From contig JBJHCH010000007.1 of the NCBI GenBank assembly GCA_050485905.1, positions 1 to 55,788 on the forward strand: 55,788 bases of DNA, given 5' to 3'. Position 1 is the first letter of the stretch, and each line of letters begins with the position of its first letter. Positions 33,723 through 42,569 of this stretch are shown piece by piece. The notes beneath the pieces were generated by a model. It had not been told where the DNA came from. It saw only the letters and a list, made by a program, of their open reading frames with translations, and searched no databases. The position numbers and the translations under genes were made by a program. This DNA comes from JAWLCA01 sp050485905. Lineage in GTDB: Bacteria; Pseudomonadota; Alphaproteobacteria; Rhodobacterales; Rhodobacteraceae.

Positions 33723-34343
33723 ATGACGGAGCGCCGGCGCCGGCGGCGCGCCCATGCCCGAATGGAGAACTGCGCCGCGATCATGGAGGCGGCGCTGGAC
33801 GTGTTTTCCACCCACGGCTTTCGCGGCGCCACGCTGGACCAGATCGCCGAGGCGGCGCAGATCTCCAAGCCGCTGGTGCTTTACTACTTCCCGTCCAAGG
33901 AGGCGATCCACGCCGAACTGCTGGACGAGTTGCTGGACACTTGGCTGAACCCGCTGCGCGACCTGAACCCCGACGGCGACCCGATCACCGAGATCATCAC
34001 CTACGTCCGCCGAAAGCTGCACCTGAGCCGGGATTTCCCGCGCGAAAGCCGGCTCTTCGCCAACGAGGTGATGCAGGGCGCGCCCCGGCTGGCGCCGGTG
34101 ATCCGTGACGATCTGAAACCGCTGGTGGACGAGAAGGTGGCAGTGATCCGGGGCTGGATCGAGGCGGGAAAGATCGCGCCGGTCGATCCCTATCACCTGA
34201 TCTTCTCCGTCTGGGCGCTGACCCAGCATTATGCCGATTTCGACATGCAGGTGCGCGCCGTTCTGGGGCCTGACGTGGCGAACCCCTATCCCGACGCGCT
34301 GGCCTATCTGGAAACGCTCTATCGCAAGATGCTGGCGGTCTGA
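33723..34343 (+). CDS. rutR: RutR-like TetR regulator of pyrimidine catabolism
   Basis: 206 residues from ATG 33723. N-terminal TetR HTH (LDVFSTHGFRGATLDQIAEAA-ISKPLVLYYFPSKEAI), and a C-terminal domain closely matching E. coli RutR (RRKLHLSRDFPRESRLFANEV, GKIAPVDPYHLIFSVWALTQHYADF). RutR senses uracil and releases DNA when it binds. The only plus-strand gene of the pyrimidine region, divergent from the aminotransferase gene; operator-like sites at 29098 and 39650 are likely targets. Confidence 0.93.
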   Translation: MTERRRRRRAHARMENCAAIMEAALDVFSTHGFRGATLDQIAEAAQISKPLVLYYFPSKEAIHAELLDELLDTWLNPLRDLNPDGDPITEIITYVRRKLHLSRDFPRESRLFANEVMQGAPRLAPVIRDDLKPLVDEKVAVIRGWIEAGKIAPVDPYHLIFSVWALTQHYADFDMQVRAVLGPDVANPYPDALAYLETLYRKMLAV

Positions 34344-34357
34344 CCCGGCAGTGTCGG

Positions 34358-34383
34358 ATCGGGCGGGGAAAACCCCGCCCGAT
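34358..34383. terminator. Strong hairpin between convergent rutR and peroxidase genes
   Basis: ATCGGGCGGGG-aaaa-CCCCGCCCGAT, perfect 11-bp stem. It sits 14 bases after rutR and 6 bases from the peroxidase stop, so can serve both strands. No U-tract on either side; Rho-assisted termination or 3' protection is possible. Confidence 0.65.
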
Positions 34384-34389
34384 ACCCTG

Positions 34390-36012
34390 TCAACCGACCG
34401 GGTTGATGTCGTCGATGAAGGTCAGCATGTCCACCATGGTGAAGGTGTCGGCATCGGCGCGCGGAAGTTCCGGCTTCCAGTTCCGCCGCTGCCACAGGAA
34501 CGACCCGTGATCGCCATGCACCATACCCAGGAAGGTTTCCGCGACGATGTTCGATCCGACCGGGCCGAGGCGCTGGCCCTGATGGATCATCTCGGCTTCC
34601 TTCAGGATGTAGTACCACAGCGGCGTGGCCTTGTGCAGGCCGTGGGTCGCCGCCGCCGAGCCATCGGAACCGGCCGACAAGTCGGTCTCGGACAACTGAT
34701 CCACCCCCATCGCCTTGGCCACCGACTGACCCGAGGGCAGGCCGAGCTGCACGCCGCGGCGCAGGTTGCGGAAGGGCAGCATCAGCATTGCATCAGGTGT
34801 ACCCTCGGGAAAACCGGGCAGGCGGTGCAGGCTGGGCGTCAGCATCGGGTTGATCAGGCGGGTGTCGTTGAACTCGAATCCCGGTGCGTCCGGGGTTCCG
34901 AAATCGTAGAACCGGCGCCAGTCCACCACCCAGTTCGACGGCAGCGTGCGCATCGGCGGAGGAAAGTTGTCAGGGTCCTGACCCGGCATCACTAGCTTTT
35001 TTTTGTCGAGACTTGGATCATTCACACGCTCACCAACAATCCCGCCGGACAGATTGCTGAAGTAGAACAAGTTCGCCAGCGTGCCGCTGGCCACGCCGCC
35101 GGGCCGGAAGATGCGGTTGTGGCTGTAGTCCTCGCGCACCTGCGCATGCCCCAGACGGAAGGCTGCGGCCGAGAATTCCACCGGCATGTAGGGGCGCGTG
35201 CGGAAGCGGTAGAACTGCCGTCCGCGATGCTTGATTCTGTTCACCAGCCCCGGCTCGGTCAGCCGCTCGACATAGTCGTAGAGCACGATCCACTGGTAGT
35301 GCCAGGTCGCCAGCCGCTTCGCCTCGGTGTAAAGCGCGCGCGCATCGCCCTTGTAGCCCTTGTCGCGCAGCCAGGCCACGATGGCGTTGTGGAACTTCAG
35401 GAACGCCAGATGGGTCTGAGCCACCATCAGGTTCTCATCGTTGCGATGATCGCCGATCAGCGCGCTCCCGTCGGCAGGATCGCGCGGCAGGTCGTTGGCC
35501 ATCTCGGCCACCTGCCCGCCCGCGAGATCGGACGAGGCCGCGGCCACGCCGAGCACCAGCTCCGGGCCCACGGCGCCGGTGGCTGGATCAGTCACGTAAA
35601 GCTCGGGGTTGGTCTCCGGCCCGGCGCCGTAGACCGAGTCGAGATCGAGCGCAGGAGTACGGAAATTCTCGGTCGACAGCAGATCGCCCTGCTGCACCGC
35701 AAGCTCCGTCCGATCCAGCGTGATGTCGTGATCGACGAACTGGCCGAAATAAGTGAAGCCCGCCGGAATATGGGGATTGTCCCCCGCCTTGGAGGACGGG
35801 TCGCCGTCGAGCATCGCCCCTGCCAGATCCTCCAGCGCGCTGTCGGGCACCTCCAGCGCCGGCTGGAACGGGAACATCCGGCCGAACTTGCCCGGATCGC
35901 CATGCCCGCTCAGCGCCTCGATCGAGGCACGCGACATCGGCCGCGCGGTCTGGCCGTGGTGATACCGATCTGATGTCTTCTTGCCGACGGAAATTGAAGC
36001 TGGCTTGTTCAT
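34390..36012 (-). CDS. Animal-type heme peroxidase family protein
   Basis: 540 residues from ATG 36012 with ACGGAG. Peroxidase-cyclooxygenase superfamily signs: GQFVDHDITLD with distal His 95 next to Asp 94, RNDEN (Arg 190, Glu 193) matching the catalytic Arg and heme-linking Glu of mammalian enzymes, LKFHNAIV, and proximal His in FRLGHAQVREDY. Asp 94 and Glu 193 are the two positions that form covalent heme esters in myeloperoxidase. No signal peptide is evident. Not an expected pyrimidine enzyme; role unknown. Confidence 0.92.
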   Translation of the reverse strand: MNKPASISVGKKTSDRYHHGQTARPMSRASIEALSGHGDPGKFGRMFPFQPALEVPDSALEDLAGAMLDGDPSSKAGDNPHIPAGFTYFGQFVDHDITLDRTELAVQQGDLLSTENFRTPALDLDSVYGAGPETNPELYVTDPATGAVGPELVLGVAAASSDLAGGQVAEMANDLPRDPADGSALIGDHRNDENLMVAQTHLAFLKFHNAIVAWLRDKGYKGDARALYTEAKRLATWHYQWIVLYDYVERLTEPGLVNRIKHRGRQFYRFRTRPYMPVEFSAAAFRLGHAQVREDYSHNRIFRPGGVASGTLANLFYFSNLSGGIVGERVNDPSLDKKKLVMPGQDPDNFPPPMRTLPSNWVVDWRRFYDFGTPDAPGFEFNDTRLINPMLTPSLHRLPGFPEGTPDAMLMLPFRNLRRGVQLGLPSGQSVAKAMGVDQLSETDLSAGSDGSAAATHGLHKATPLWYYILKEAEMIHQGQRLGPVGSNIVAETFLGMVHGDHGSFLWQRRNWKPELPRADADTFTMVDMLTFIDDINPVG

Positions 36013-36160
36013 TCGATGACTCCGTTGAAATGGGCTGCGCCGAAGGGCGGGGCCGGAAAGGCACCGCCATGCGCAAACTTGAAAGTCGCCCGGCAAAAAC
36101 GCCGGCCAGATGACCATAGCCCGACTCGGCCGGTCACTTGCGTGAATCCACCGTGAAATC

Positions 36161-36182
36161 GCCGGCCCCGCCGGGGGCCGGC
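36161..36182 (-). terminator. Hairpin after preA
   Basis: GCCGGCCCC-GCCG-GGGGCCGGC, perfect 9-bp stem about 26 bases after the preA stop, followed on the minus strand by GATTTC. Weak intrinsic terminator or 3' stabiliser of the pre operon. Confidence 0.55.
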
Positions 36183-36207
36183 CCTGAATGCCCCGCCCTG
36201 GGTCGGT

Positions 36208-37506
36208 CTACTCCGCCGCGCGGGCCATCGGATTGTTCGGATGCGTGGTCCAGTTGGCGTAATCGCCCACCACCTGCCCGGTGCGCGGGTCGGTCGCGCC
36301 GTTGGGCAACTGCTCCATCGTGATGCAATCCTCCACCGGGCAGACGTTGACGCACAGGTTGCAGGCCACGCATTCGGCGTCGATCACCTCGAACACCCGG
36401 TCGGGCGACATGGAAATCGCCTGATGGCTGGTATCCTCGCACGCCGCATAGCAGCGGCCGCATTTGATGCAGGCGTCCTGATCGATGCGGGCCTTGGTGA
36501 CGTAGTTCAGGTTCAGATACTGCCAGTCGGTGACATTCGGCACCGCGCGGCCAACCAGGTCATCGACCGTCATCCCCTTCTCGTCCAGATACTGCGACAG
36601 GCCCGAGATCATCTCCTGCACGATCTTGAAGCCATAGGTCATCGCCGCCGTGCAGACCTGCACGTTGCCCGCCCCCAGCGCCATGAACTCTGCCGCATCC
36701 CGCCATGTCGTCACGCCGCCGATGCCGCTGATCGGCAGGCCCCGCGTCTCGGCGCTGCGCGCGATCTCGGCCACCATGTTCAGCGCGATGGGCTTCACCG
36801 CCGGGCCGCAATAGCCGCCATGCGCGCCCTTGCCGTCGATCATCGGCTCGGGGCTGAACAGATCCAGATCGACCGAGGTGATGGAGTTGATTGTATTGAT
36901 CAGCGACACCGCATCCGCCCCGCCGCGTTTCGCCGCCTCCGCCGGTTTGCGGATGTCGGTGACGTTCGGTGTCAGCTTCACGATGCAGGGCATGCGGGAA
37001 TGCTGCTTCACCCAGCGCGTCACCATCTCGATATACTCCGGCACCTGCCCCACGGCAGACCCCATGCCGCGCTCGCTCATCCCGTGCGGGCAGCCGAAGT
37101 TCAGCTCCACCCCGTCGGCCTCGGTCTCCTCCACCACCTTCAGGATCGCCTTCCAGCTTTCCTCGTCGCAGGGCACCATCAGGCTGACGACCATCGCCCG
37201 GTCGGGCCAGTCGCGCTTTACCCGCTTGATCTCCTGCAGGTTCACCTGCAGCGGCCGGTCGGTGATCAGTTCGATGTTGTTCAGTCCCAGAAGCCGCCGG
37301 TCCGCGCCCCAGACCGCGCCATAACGCGGGCCGTTGACGTTGACGATGGGCGGCCCCTCGGACCCCAAGGTCTTCCAGACCACCCCGCCCCAGCCCGCCT
37401 TGAAGGCGCGGACCACGTTGTATTCCTTGTCCGTCGGCGGCGCGCTGGCCAGCCAGAACGGATTGGGGGATTTGATGCCGATGAAATCGGTGGCGAGGCT
37501 GGCCAT
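36208..37506 (-). CDS. preA: Dihydropyrimidine dehydrogenase, catalytic subunit PreA
   Basis: 432 residues. FMN-binding TIM barrel in the first ~310 residues, with the active-site Cys loop NFGCPHGMSERGMGSAVGQ; then a ferredoxin domain with CIKCGRCYAAC and CVACNLCVNVCPVEDC for two 4Fe-4S clusters. With PreT it reduces uracil/thymine to the dihydro forms using NAD(P)H. ATG 37506 after GAGGAGA. Separated from preT by a lipoprotein gene. Confidence 0.96.
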   Translation of the reverse strand: MASLATDFIGIKSPNPFWLASAPPTDKEYNVVRAFKAGWGGVVWKTLGSEGPPIVNVNGPRYGAVWGADRRLLGLNNIELITDRPLQVNLQEIKRVKRDWPDRAMVVSLMVPCDEESWKAILKVVEETEADGVELNFGCPHGMSERGMGSAVGQVPEYIEMVTRWVKQHSRMPCIVKLTPNVTDIRKPAEAAKRGGADAVSLINTINSITSVDLDLFSPEPMIDGKGAHGGYCGPAVKPIALNMVAEIARSAETRGLPISGIGGVTTWRDAAEFMALGAGNVQVCTAAMTYGFKIVQEMISGLSQYLDEKGMTVDDLVGRAVPNVTDWQYLNLNYVTKARIDQDACIKCGRCYAACEDTSHQAISMSPDRVFEVIDAECVACNLCVNVCPVEDCITMEQLPNGATDPRTGQVVGDYANWTTHPNNPMARAAE

Positions 37507-37522
37507 GGCGTCTCCTCTGTTT

Positions 37523-37544
37523 CGGGCGGGTCTGCGCCCGCCCG
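37523..37544 (-). other. Hairpin between lipoprotein gene and preA
   Basis: CGGGCGGG-tctgcg-CCCGCCCG, perfect 8-bp stem just upstream of the preA ribosome site. No U-tract; may tune preA expression or mark the end of the lipoprotein message. Confidence 0.5.
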
Positions 37545-37567
37545 GTCTGTTATGTGCCGTCGGCCCG

Positions 37568-38182
37568 TCAGGACCGCATCAGAACCTTGCTCGAATCGAC
37601 CGCTGCGGCGATCTGCTGGAACGCCGCCTGCTGCGGCGCGGTCGTTGCGGATCGCAGCAGGACTGTCCGCGTCTCCTCGATGATCTGCACGGCAGCGGCA
37701 TTCGCCGCCGCCCGCCGCGCGGGGTCGATGGGTCGCAGCGGGCGCGACCGCCCCGGCGTCGTCACGCTGGGCAGGGTGGCGGCCTGGTTCTGCCGCGTCA
37801 CCGCCTCCAGCCGTGCCGCCGCCTGCAGGATCGCGGTGCGCGAGGCGCCGAACACCTCGTCCTGCGGAATGACCGCCGCAGCCCGCACATAGCCCTCGCT
37901 CAGGCAGTCGATGTGGTATTCGCGGGCGGTCTCTGCCTCGCACTGGCGCCAGATCTCCTGCAGGCGCTGCACGATCATCGTCGTCATCGCCCCGGCCATC
38001 GTGGCGCGGACGCCAAAGCTGGTGCCGCGGTCGTCATCATCGTCGCGGTAGCCCGCCGCCACACCCGCGCCGACCCCCAAACCGACCGAGGTGGCGGTTC
38101 CCGTCTGCTGCCCGTCTGTCTGGCAGGCGACCAGCGCAAAGCTGGCCACGACCAGCCCCACCGCCGCACGACCGCCCCTCAC
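37568..38182 (-). CDS. Hypothetical lipoprotein between preT and preA
   Basis: 204 residues from a GTG at 38182. Lipobox FALVAC with the Cys at about 20, then a Gly-rich, Asp-rich stretch (GVAAGYRDDDDDRGTSFG) and a helical remainder (MTTMIVQRLQEIWRQCEAET, two further Cys). The C-terminal helix reads AAVQIIEETRTVLL. No family recognised. It has no obvious place in cytoplasmic pyrimidine reduction yet is read with preT and preA. Confidence 0.75.
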   Translation of the reverse strand: MRGGRAAVGLVVASFALVACQTDGQQTGTATSVGLGVGAGVAAGYRDDDDDRGTSFGVRATMAGAMTTMIVQRLQEIWRQCEAETAREYHIDCLSEGYVRAAAVIPQDEVFGASRTAILQAAARLEAVTRQNQAATLPSVTTPGRSRPLRPIDPARRAAANAAAVQIIEETRTVLLRSATTAPQQAAFQQIAAAVDSSKVLMRS

Positions 38183-38263
38183 CGGTCTGTCGGGGTTGGC
38201 GTCCCCGCCTTTCCTGCCTTTGCCTCGGTGATCTCGAATGGACGATTTGCCCCGCCCCGGCGC

Positions 38264-39598
38264 TTAGCCCTGAAGTGTCGCATCGATGTCCTCCGCTGCG
38301 TCGCGGCCTTCTGCCACAGCAGTTACCGTAAGGTCATCACCCCCCGTCGCGCAATCGCCGCCCGCCCAAACATTTGCGAGCCCCGTGCGCCCGGCCCCGG
38401 TGACGGCGATCTTGCCGCCTTCGATCCGCAACCCAGCGGGCGCGCCATCAAGTGTCTGACCTATAGCCTTGAACAACTGGTCGGCACGCAGCCGGAATGT
38501 CTGGTCGGTCAGGCGCAGCCCGTCCGGCCCGTCCTCGGTATAGGCGAACTCCACCTCTGCCACGGCGCCGTTGCCATGCACGGCCACCGGGGCCGCGTTG
38601 GTCACGATCTTCACCCCCGCCTGCGCGGCATGGTCCTGCTCGTATCCGCTGGCCCCCATCCGGTCACGGCCCCGGCGATAGACGATGGTGACATTCTCGG
38701 CCCCCAGCAGTTTCGACTGCACCGCCGCATCCACCGCCGTCATGCCGCCGCCGATCACCACCACGTCGCGCCCCACCGGCAGGGTGGCCTTGTCCGCCGC
38801 CTGCCGCAGATCGGCGATGAAATCGACCGCATCGCGCACATTCTCCGCATCCTCGCCGGGCGCGCGCAGGGCGTTCACCCCGCCAAGGCCCATGCCCAGA
38901 AACACCGCGTCGAAATCCGACCGCAGTTCCTCCAGCGTGATGTCGCGGCCTAGCGCGCGGCCGTTTTCGATGGTGATGCCGCCGATCTTCAGCAGCCAGT
39001 CCACCTCGGCCTGCGCGAAATCGCCGGTGGACTTGTAGGCGGCGATGCCGAACTCGTTCAGCCCGCCGGGCTTCGGCCGCGCCTCGAAGATCACCACGTC
39101 ATGGCCCTTCATCGCCAGCCGGTGCGCGCAGGCCAGACCCGCCGGCCCGGCGCCGACGACCGCGATGCGCTTTCCGGTCGGGGTCGCGCGGGTAAAGGGA
39201 TGCACCCCCTGCCCCATCAGCGTGTCGGTGGCGTAGCGCTGCAGCCGTCCGATCTCCACCGGCTTGCCCTCGGCGGCCTCGCGCACACAGGCTTCCTCGC
39301 ACAGCGTCTCGGTCGGGCAGACCCGGGCGCACATGCCGCCCAGGATGTTCTGGTCCCAGATCGTGCGCGCCGCGGCCTCGGGCGTGCCGGTCGCGATCTG
39401 GCGGATGAACAGCGGGATGTCGATGGCCGTCGGGCAGGCCGTGACGCAGGGCGCGTCATGGCAGAAATAGCAGCGGTCGGCCGCGACCCGCGCCTCATGC
39501 ACATCGAAGGGGGGCTCGATATCCGCGAAATTCTCGGCAATCACCTCGGCGGGCAGGCGCCCCGGCACCACACCGGGCGTCAACTGGCTATTCGACAA
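38264..39598 (-). CDS. preT: Dihydropyrimidine dehydrogenase, NAD(P)H-binding subunit PreT
   Basis: 444 residues if begun at TTG 39598, which follows GGAGGGGAGAGG; an ATG at 39646 has no ribosome site and lies next to an operator-like site. N-terminal Fe-S region CYFCHDAPCVTACP and CARVCPTETLCEEAC, then FAD-binding VVGAGPAGLACAHRLA and NAD(P)-binding VIGGGMTAVDAAVQ. It passes electrons to PreA. Divergent from accB. Confidence 0.94.
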   Translation of the reverse strand: MSNSQLTPGVVPGRLPAEVIAENFADIEPPFDVHEARVAADRCYFCHDAPCVTACPTAIDIPLFIRQIATGTPEAAARTIWDQNILGGMCARVCPTETLCEEACVREAAEGKPVEIGRLQRYATDTLMGQGVHPFTRATPTGKRIAVVGAGPAGLACAHRLAMKGHDVVIFEARPKPGGLNEFGIAAYKSTGDFAQAEVDWLLKIGGITIENGRALGRDITLEELRSDFDAVFLGMGLGGVNALRAPGEDAENVRDAVDFIADLRQAADKATLPVGRDVVVIGGGMTAVDAAVQSKLLGAENVTIVYRRGRDRMGASGYEQDHAAQAGVKIVTNAAPVAVHGNGAVAEVEFAYTEDGPDGLRLTDQTFRLRADQLFKAIGQTLDGAPAGLRIEGGKIAVTGAGRTGLANVWAGGDCATGGDDLTVTAVAEGRDAAEDIDATLQG

Positions 39599-39649
39599 GG
39601 ACCTCTCCCCTCCATTCACCACCCGCGAAAGCTGCCACAGCGCCATTTC

Positions 39650-39665
39650 TTTATCAAATGGTAAA
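39650..39665. promoter_or_regulatory. RutR-like operator upstream of preT
   Basis: TTTATCAAATGGTAAA matches 11 of 14 defined positions of the RutR consensus TTGACCA-nn-TGGTCAA. It is 52 bases before the TTG start of preT, in a short AT-rich stretch suited to a promoter. Confidence 0.5.
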
Positions 39666-39840
39666 TATACACTTACCGCGAGATCTGCGGGGTGCTGCCG
39701 AGTTGGGCGTTTTGCTTGGCTGCGGTCAGGGCGAAGCTGTGCTTTTCACCGAATTGCGCTTGCCCTATACACGGCTGAGCCCTAAGGCCGGGAACCCGGC
39801 TGACGAACGGACAAGACCGCAGGGACGGAGCGAGGACCGA

Positions 39841-40338
39841 ATGAGCAAAGACCGCAACGAGGCCGACGTGGCCTTCATCCAGGCGCTCGCAGAACTTCTG
39901 AACCGCAACGAGCTGACGGAGTTGGCGGTTAAGCGCGAATACGGCGAGAATGACCGGCTGGATGTCCGGGTGTCGAAACAGGTCGCCCCTGTCGTCTTCG
40001 CGGCGCCGTCCGCCCCTGCCGCCCAGCCCGCCGCGCCGGCCCAGACCGCCCCCGCCGCGCCGAGCGCCCGCCCGGCCGAGGATGCGGGCGACCCCGCCCA
40101 GCATCCCGGCGCCGTGACCTCGCCCATGGTCGGCACCTGCTACCTTGCCGCGGAACCGGGCGCGGACCCCTTCGTCGCCATCGGCGCGCAGGTAAAGGAA
40201 GGCCAGACCCTGCTGATCATCGAGGCTATGAAGACGATGAACCAGATCCCCGCACCCCGCAGCGGCACGGTGAAGCGCATTCTGGTCACTGACGGCAGCC
40301 CGGTTGAGTACGGCGCGCCGCTGATGATCATCGAATAG
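39841..40338 (+). CDS. accB: Biotin carboxyl carrier protein of acetyl-CoA carboxylase
   Basis: 165 residues. N-terminal helical part (VAFIQALAELLNRNELTEL), an Ala/Pro-rich hinge (about 55-85), and the biotinyl domain with the modified Lys in IIEAMKTMNQI. ATG 39841; the open frame upstream to 39658 is not coding. Carries biotin between AccC and the carboxyltransferase in fatty acid synthesis. Nine bases before accC. Confidence 0.97.
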   Translation: MSKDRNEADVAFIQALAELLNRNELTELAVKREYGENDRLDVRVSKQVAPVVFAAPSAPAAQPAAPAQTAPAAPSARPAEDAGDPAQHPGAVTSPMVGTCYLAAEPGADPFVAIGAQVKEGQTLLIIEAMKTMNQIPAPRSGTVKRILVTDGSPVEYGAPLMIIE

Positions 40339-40346
40339 GCAGCGCG

Positions 40347-41693
40347 ATGTTCGAGAAGATCCTGATCGCGAACCGGGGCGAAATCGCCCTGCGCGTGATC
40401 CGCGCCTGCCGCGAGATGGGCATCCGCTCGGTCGCCGTCCATTCCACCGCTGACAGCGACGCGATGCATGTCCGCATGGCCGACGAGGCGATCTGCATCG
40501 GCCCGCCCCCGTCGTCGGACAGCTACCTGTCGATTCCCGCGATCATCTCGGCCTGCGAGATCTCAGGCGCCGAGGCGATCCACCCCGGCTATGGCTTCCT
40601 GTCGGAGAACGCGAATTTCGTGCAGGTGGTCGAGGATCACGACCTGACCTTCATCGGCCCCAGCGCCGAACATATCCGCATGATGGGCGACAAGATCACC
40701 GCCAAGGAGACGATGAAGGCCCTTGGCGTGCCCTGCGTGCCCGGATCGGACGGCGGCGTGCCCGACGTGGCGGTGGCGCAGAAGGTCGCGGCCGAAATCG
40801 GCTATCCGGTGATCGTGAAGGCCACGGCCGGCGGCGGCGGGCGCGGCATGAAGCTGGCGCTGACGGCGGCGGACATGGAAAGCGCATTCCGCACCGCGCG
40901 GGCCGAGGCCAAGGCCGCCTTTGGCAATGACGAGGTCTATATCGAGAAGTACCTCGGCCGTCCGCGCCACATCGAGATCCAGGTCTTTGGCGACGGCAAG
41001 GGCGGCGCGGTGCATCTGGGCGAACGCGACTGCTCGCTTCAGCGCCGCCACCAGAAGGTGCTGGAAGAGGCCCCCGGCCCTGCAATCGACACTGAGACCC
41101 GCGCCCGGATCGGCAAGATCTGCGCCGACGCTGTGGCCCGCATCGGCTATCGCGGCGCCGGCACCATCGAATTCCTGTTCGAGGATGGCGAGTTCTACTT
41201 CATCGAGATGAATACCCGGCTGCAGGTGGAACACCCCGTGACCGAGGCGATATTCGGTGTCGATCTGGTGCGCGAGCAGATCCGCGTGGCGTCGGGCATG
41301 CCCATGTCATTCGGTCAGGACGACCTGACGCTTTACGGCCACGCCATCGAAGTGCGGATCAACGCCGAAAAGCTGCCGAACTTCTCGCCCTGCCCCGGAC
41401 TGGTCAACACCTTCCACGCCCCCGGCGGCCTTGGCGTGCGGATGGATTCGGCGCTGTATGGCGGCTACCGCATCCCGCCCTATTACGACAGCCTGATCGC
41501 CAAGCTGATCGTCCACGGCCGCGACCGGCCCGAGGCGCTGGCCCGGCTGCGCCGCGCGCTGGGAGAGCTGATCGTGGACGGGGTGGACACCACAGTGCCG
41601 CTGTTCCACGCGCTTCTGGCGGAACCCGACATCCAGCGCGGCGACTACAACATCCACTGGCTGGAGAAGTGGCTGGCCGAGAACGTCGGATGA
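40347..41693 (+). CDS. accC: Biotin carboxylase
   Basis: 448 residues, full length. MFEKILIANRGEIALRVIRA at the N-terminus, ATP-grasp Gly-rich loop KATAGGGGRGMKLA, GERDCSLQRRHQKVLEEAP and the active-site region EMNTRLQVEHPVTE. Makes carboxybiotin on AccB. Its stop overlaps the next small gene by four bases (ATGA). Confidence 0.98.
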   Translation: MFEKILIANRGEIALRVIRACREMGIRSVAVHSTADSDAMHVRMADEAICIGPPPSSDSYLSIPAIISACEISGAEAIHPGYGFLSENANFVQVVEDHDLTFIGPSAEHIRMMGDKITAKETMKALGVPCVPGSDGGVPDVAVAQKVAAEIGYPVIVKATAGGGGRGMKLALTAADMESAFRTARAEAKAAFGNDEVYIEKYLGRPRHIEIQVFGDGKGGAVHLGERDCSLQRRHQKVLEEAPGPAIDTETRARIGKICADAVARIGYRGAGTIEFLFEDGEFYFIEMNTRLQVEHPVTEAIFGVDLVREQIRVASGMPMSFGQDDLTLYGHAIEVRINAEKLPNFSPCPGLVNTFHAPGGLGVRMDSALYGGYRIPPYYDSLIAKLIVHGRDRPEALARLRRALGELIVDGVDTTVPLFHALLAEPDIQRGDYNIHWLEKWLAENVG

Positions 41694-41920
41694 GCCGTTT
41701 CCGCCTGATCGACCCGACGCATCCGTTCTTTGCAGAACCCTGGCGGCGCTGGCTGACGGTGGCGCTGCCCGCGCTCTGGGCGGTGTGGGAAGCGGTGAAC
41801 CTGCAATGGATCTGGGCCGGCGTCTTTGGCGCGCTGGCGATCTATGCCTTCGGTGCGCTGATCCTGCGCTATCCCAAGGACGATGCCCCGAAGAACGGCA
41901 CGCCGGGAAACGGCGACTGA
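41690..41920 (+). CDS. Small two-TM protein coupled to accC
   Basis: 76 residues, MSRFRLIDPTHPFFAEPWRR then two hydrophobic segments (about 21-38 and 41-60) and a charged tail. The start overlaps the accC stop, so translation is probably coupled. I have no named function; it recalls short membrane proteins seen after accC in related bacteria, which I cannot verify here. Convergent with the ParA-like gene, 16 bases apart. Confidence 0.75.
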   Translation: MSRFRLIDPTHPFFAEPWRRWLTVALPALWAVWEAVNLQWIWAGVFGALAIYAFGALILRYPKDDAPKNGTPGNGD

Positions 41921-41936
41921 CCGGGGCGCCGCGCCC

Positions 41937-42569
41937 TCAGCCTTCCAGCAGCGCCGTGATCTCTGCGGCCAGCGCGCGCACCTCTGCCGCCGCCGCACCG
42001 GGCCGGGGGGATTCCAGCGCGCCCAGCCCCTCGCCCAGGGTCTGGGCATAGACCACGCGGTTGGCGAGCTGGCTTTCCGCCAGCCCCGATTCCATCCCGG
42101 CGGCGGCCTCTGCCACCTCGGCCCCCAGCCTTGTGCCGGCGCGGGCGCGGTTCAGCACCACCGTGCAGGGCTTGTTCTCGCGCCGGGCCAGATCCAGCAC
42201 CCCCTCGGTCGCCCACAGATCGACGTGGCTGCTGGCCACCGGCACCAGCACCAGATCGGCCTCGCGCAGCGCCGGGCGCAGGTCGGCATCGACCTTGGGC
42301 GGCGTATCGACGATCACGTAATCCACCTGCCGCCGCAGCTTTTCACACTCATAAGACACGCCCCAGGCCGAGGCGGTGGAGAACTCGGGCATCGCCCGGT
42401 TCAGATCGCGCCGGGTCATGAACCAGCGGCCCAGCGATCCCTGCGGGTCGGTATCCAGCAGCGCCACCGTGCGGCCCTGCGACAGGAACGCCACCGCAAG
42501 GTTCACCGCAAGCGTGGTCTTGCCCGACCCGCCCTTCTGCTGCGCCACCGTGATCACCCGACCTGCCAT
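41937..42569 (-). CDS. ParA/MinD-family ATPase (orphan)
   Basis: 210 residues. Deviant Walker A KGGSGKTT (about 12-19), switch I/II LLDTDPQGSLGRW and VDYVIVDTPPK. Short form without N-terminal HTH, so not a plasmid ParA with autorepression; such orphans position protein cargo or remain uncharacterised. No parB or parS-like partner is next to it. Divergent from the MarR gene; a TTTA-N7-TTAA sequence at 42666-42680 lies between. Confidence 0.88.
   Translation of the reverse strand: MAGRVITVAQQKGGSGKTTLAVNLAVAFLSQGRTVALLDTDPQGSLGRWFMTRRDLNRAMPEFSTASAWGVSYECEKLRRQVDYVIVDTPPKVDADLRPALREADLVLVPVASSHVDLWATEGVLDLARRENKPCTVVLNRARAGTRLGAEVAEAAAGMESGLAESQLANRVVYAQTLGEGLGALESPRPGAAAAEVRALAAEITALLEG

Noticed and set aside
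34392..34408. TCAACC-n5-GGTTGA as a further RutR site
   Set aside because: Lies in the peroxidase coding end, the arm sequence is not TGACC, and the centre is five bases rather than four.
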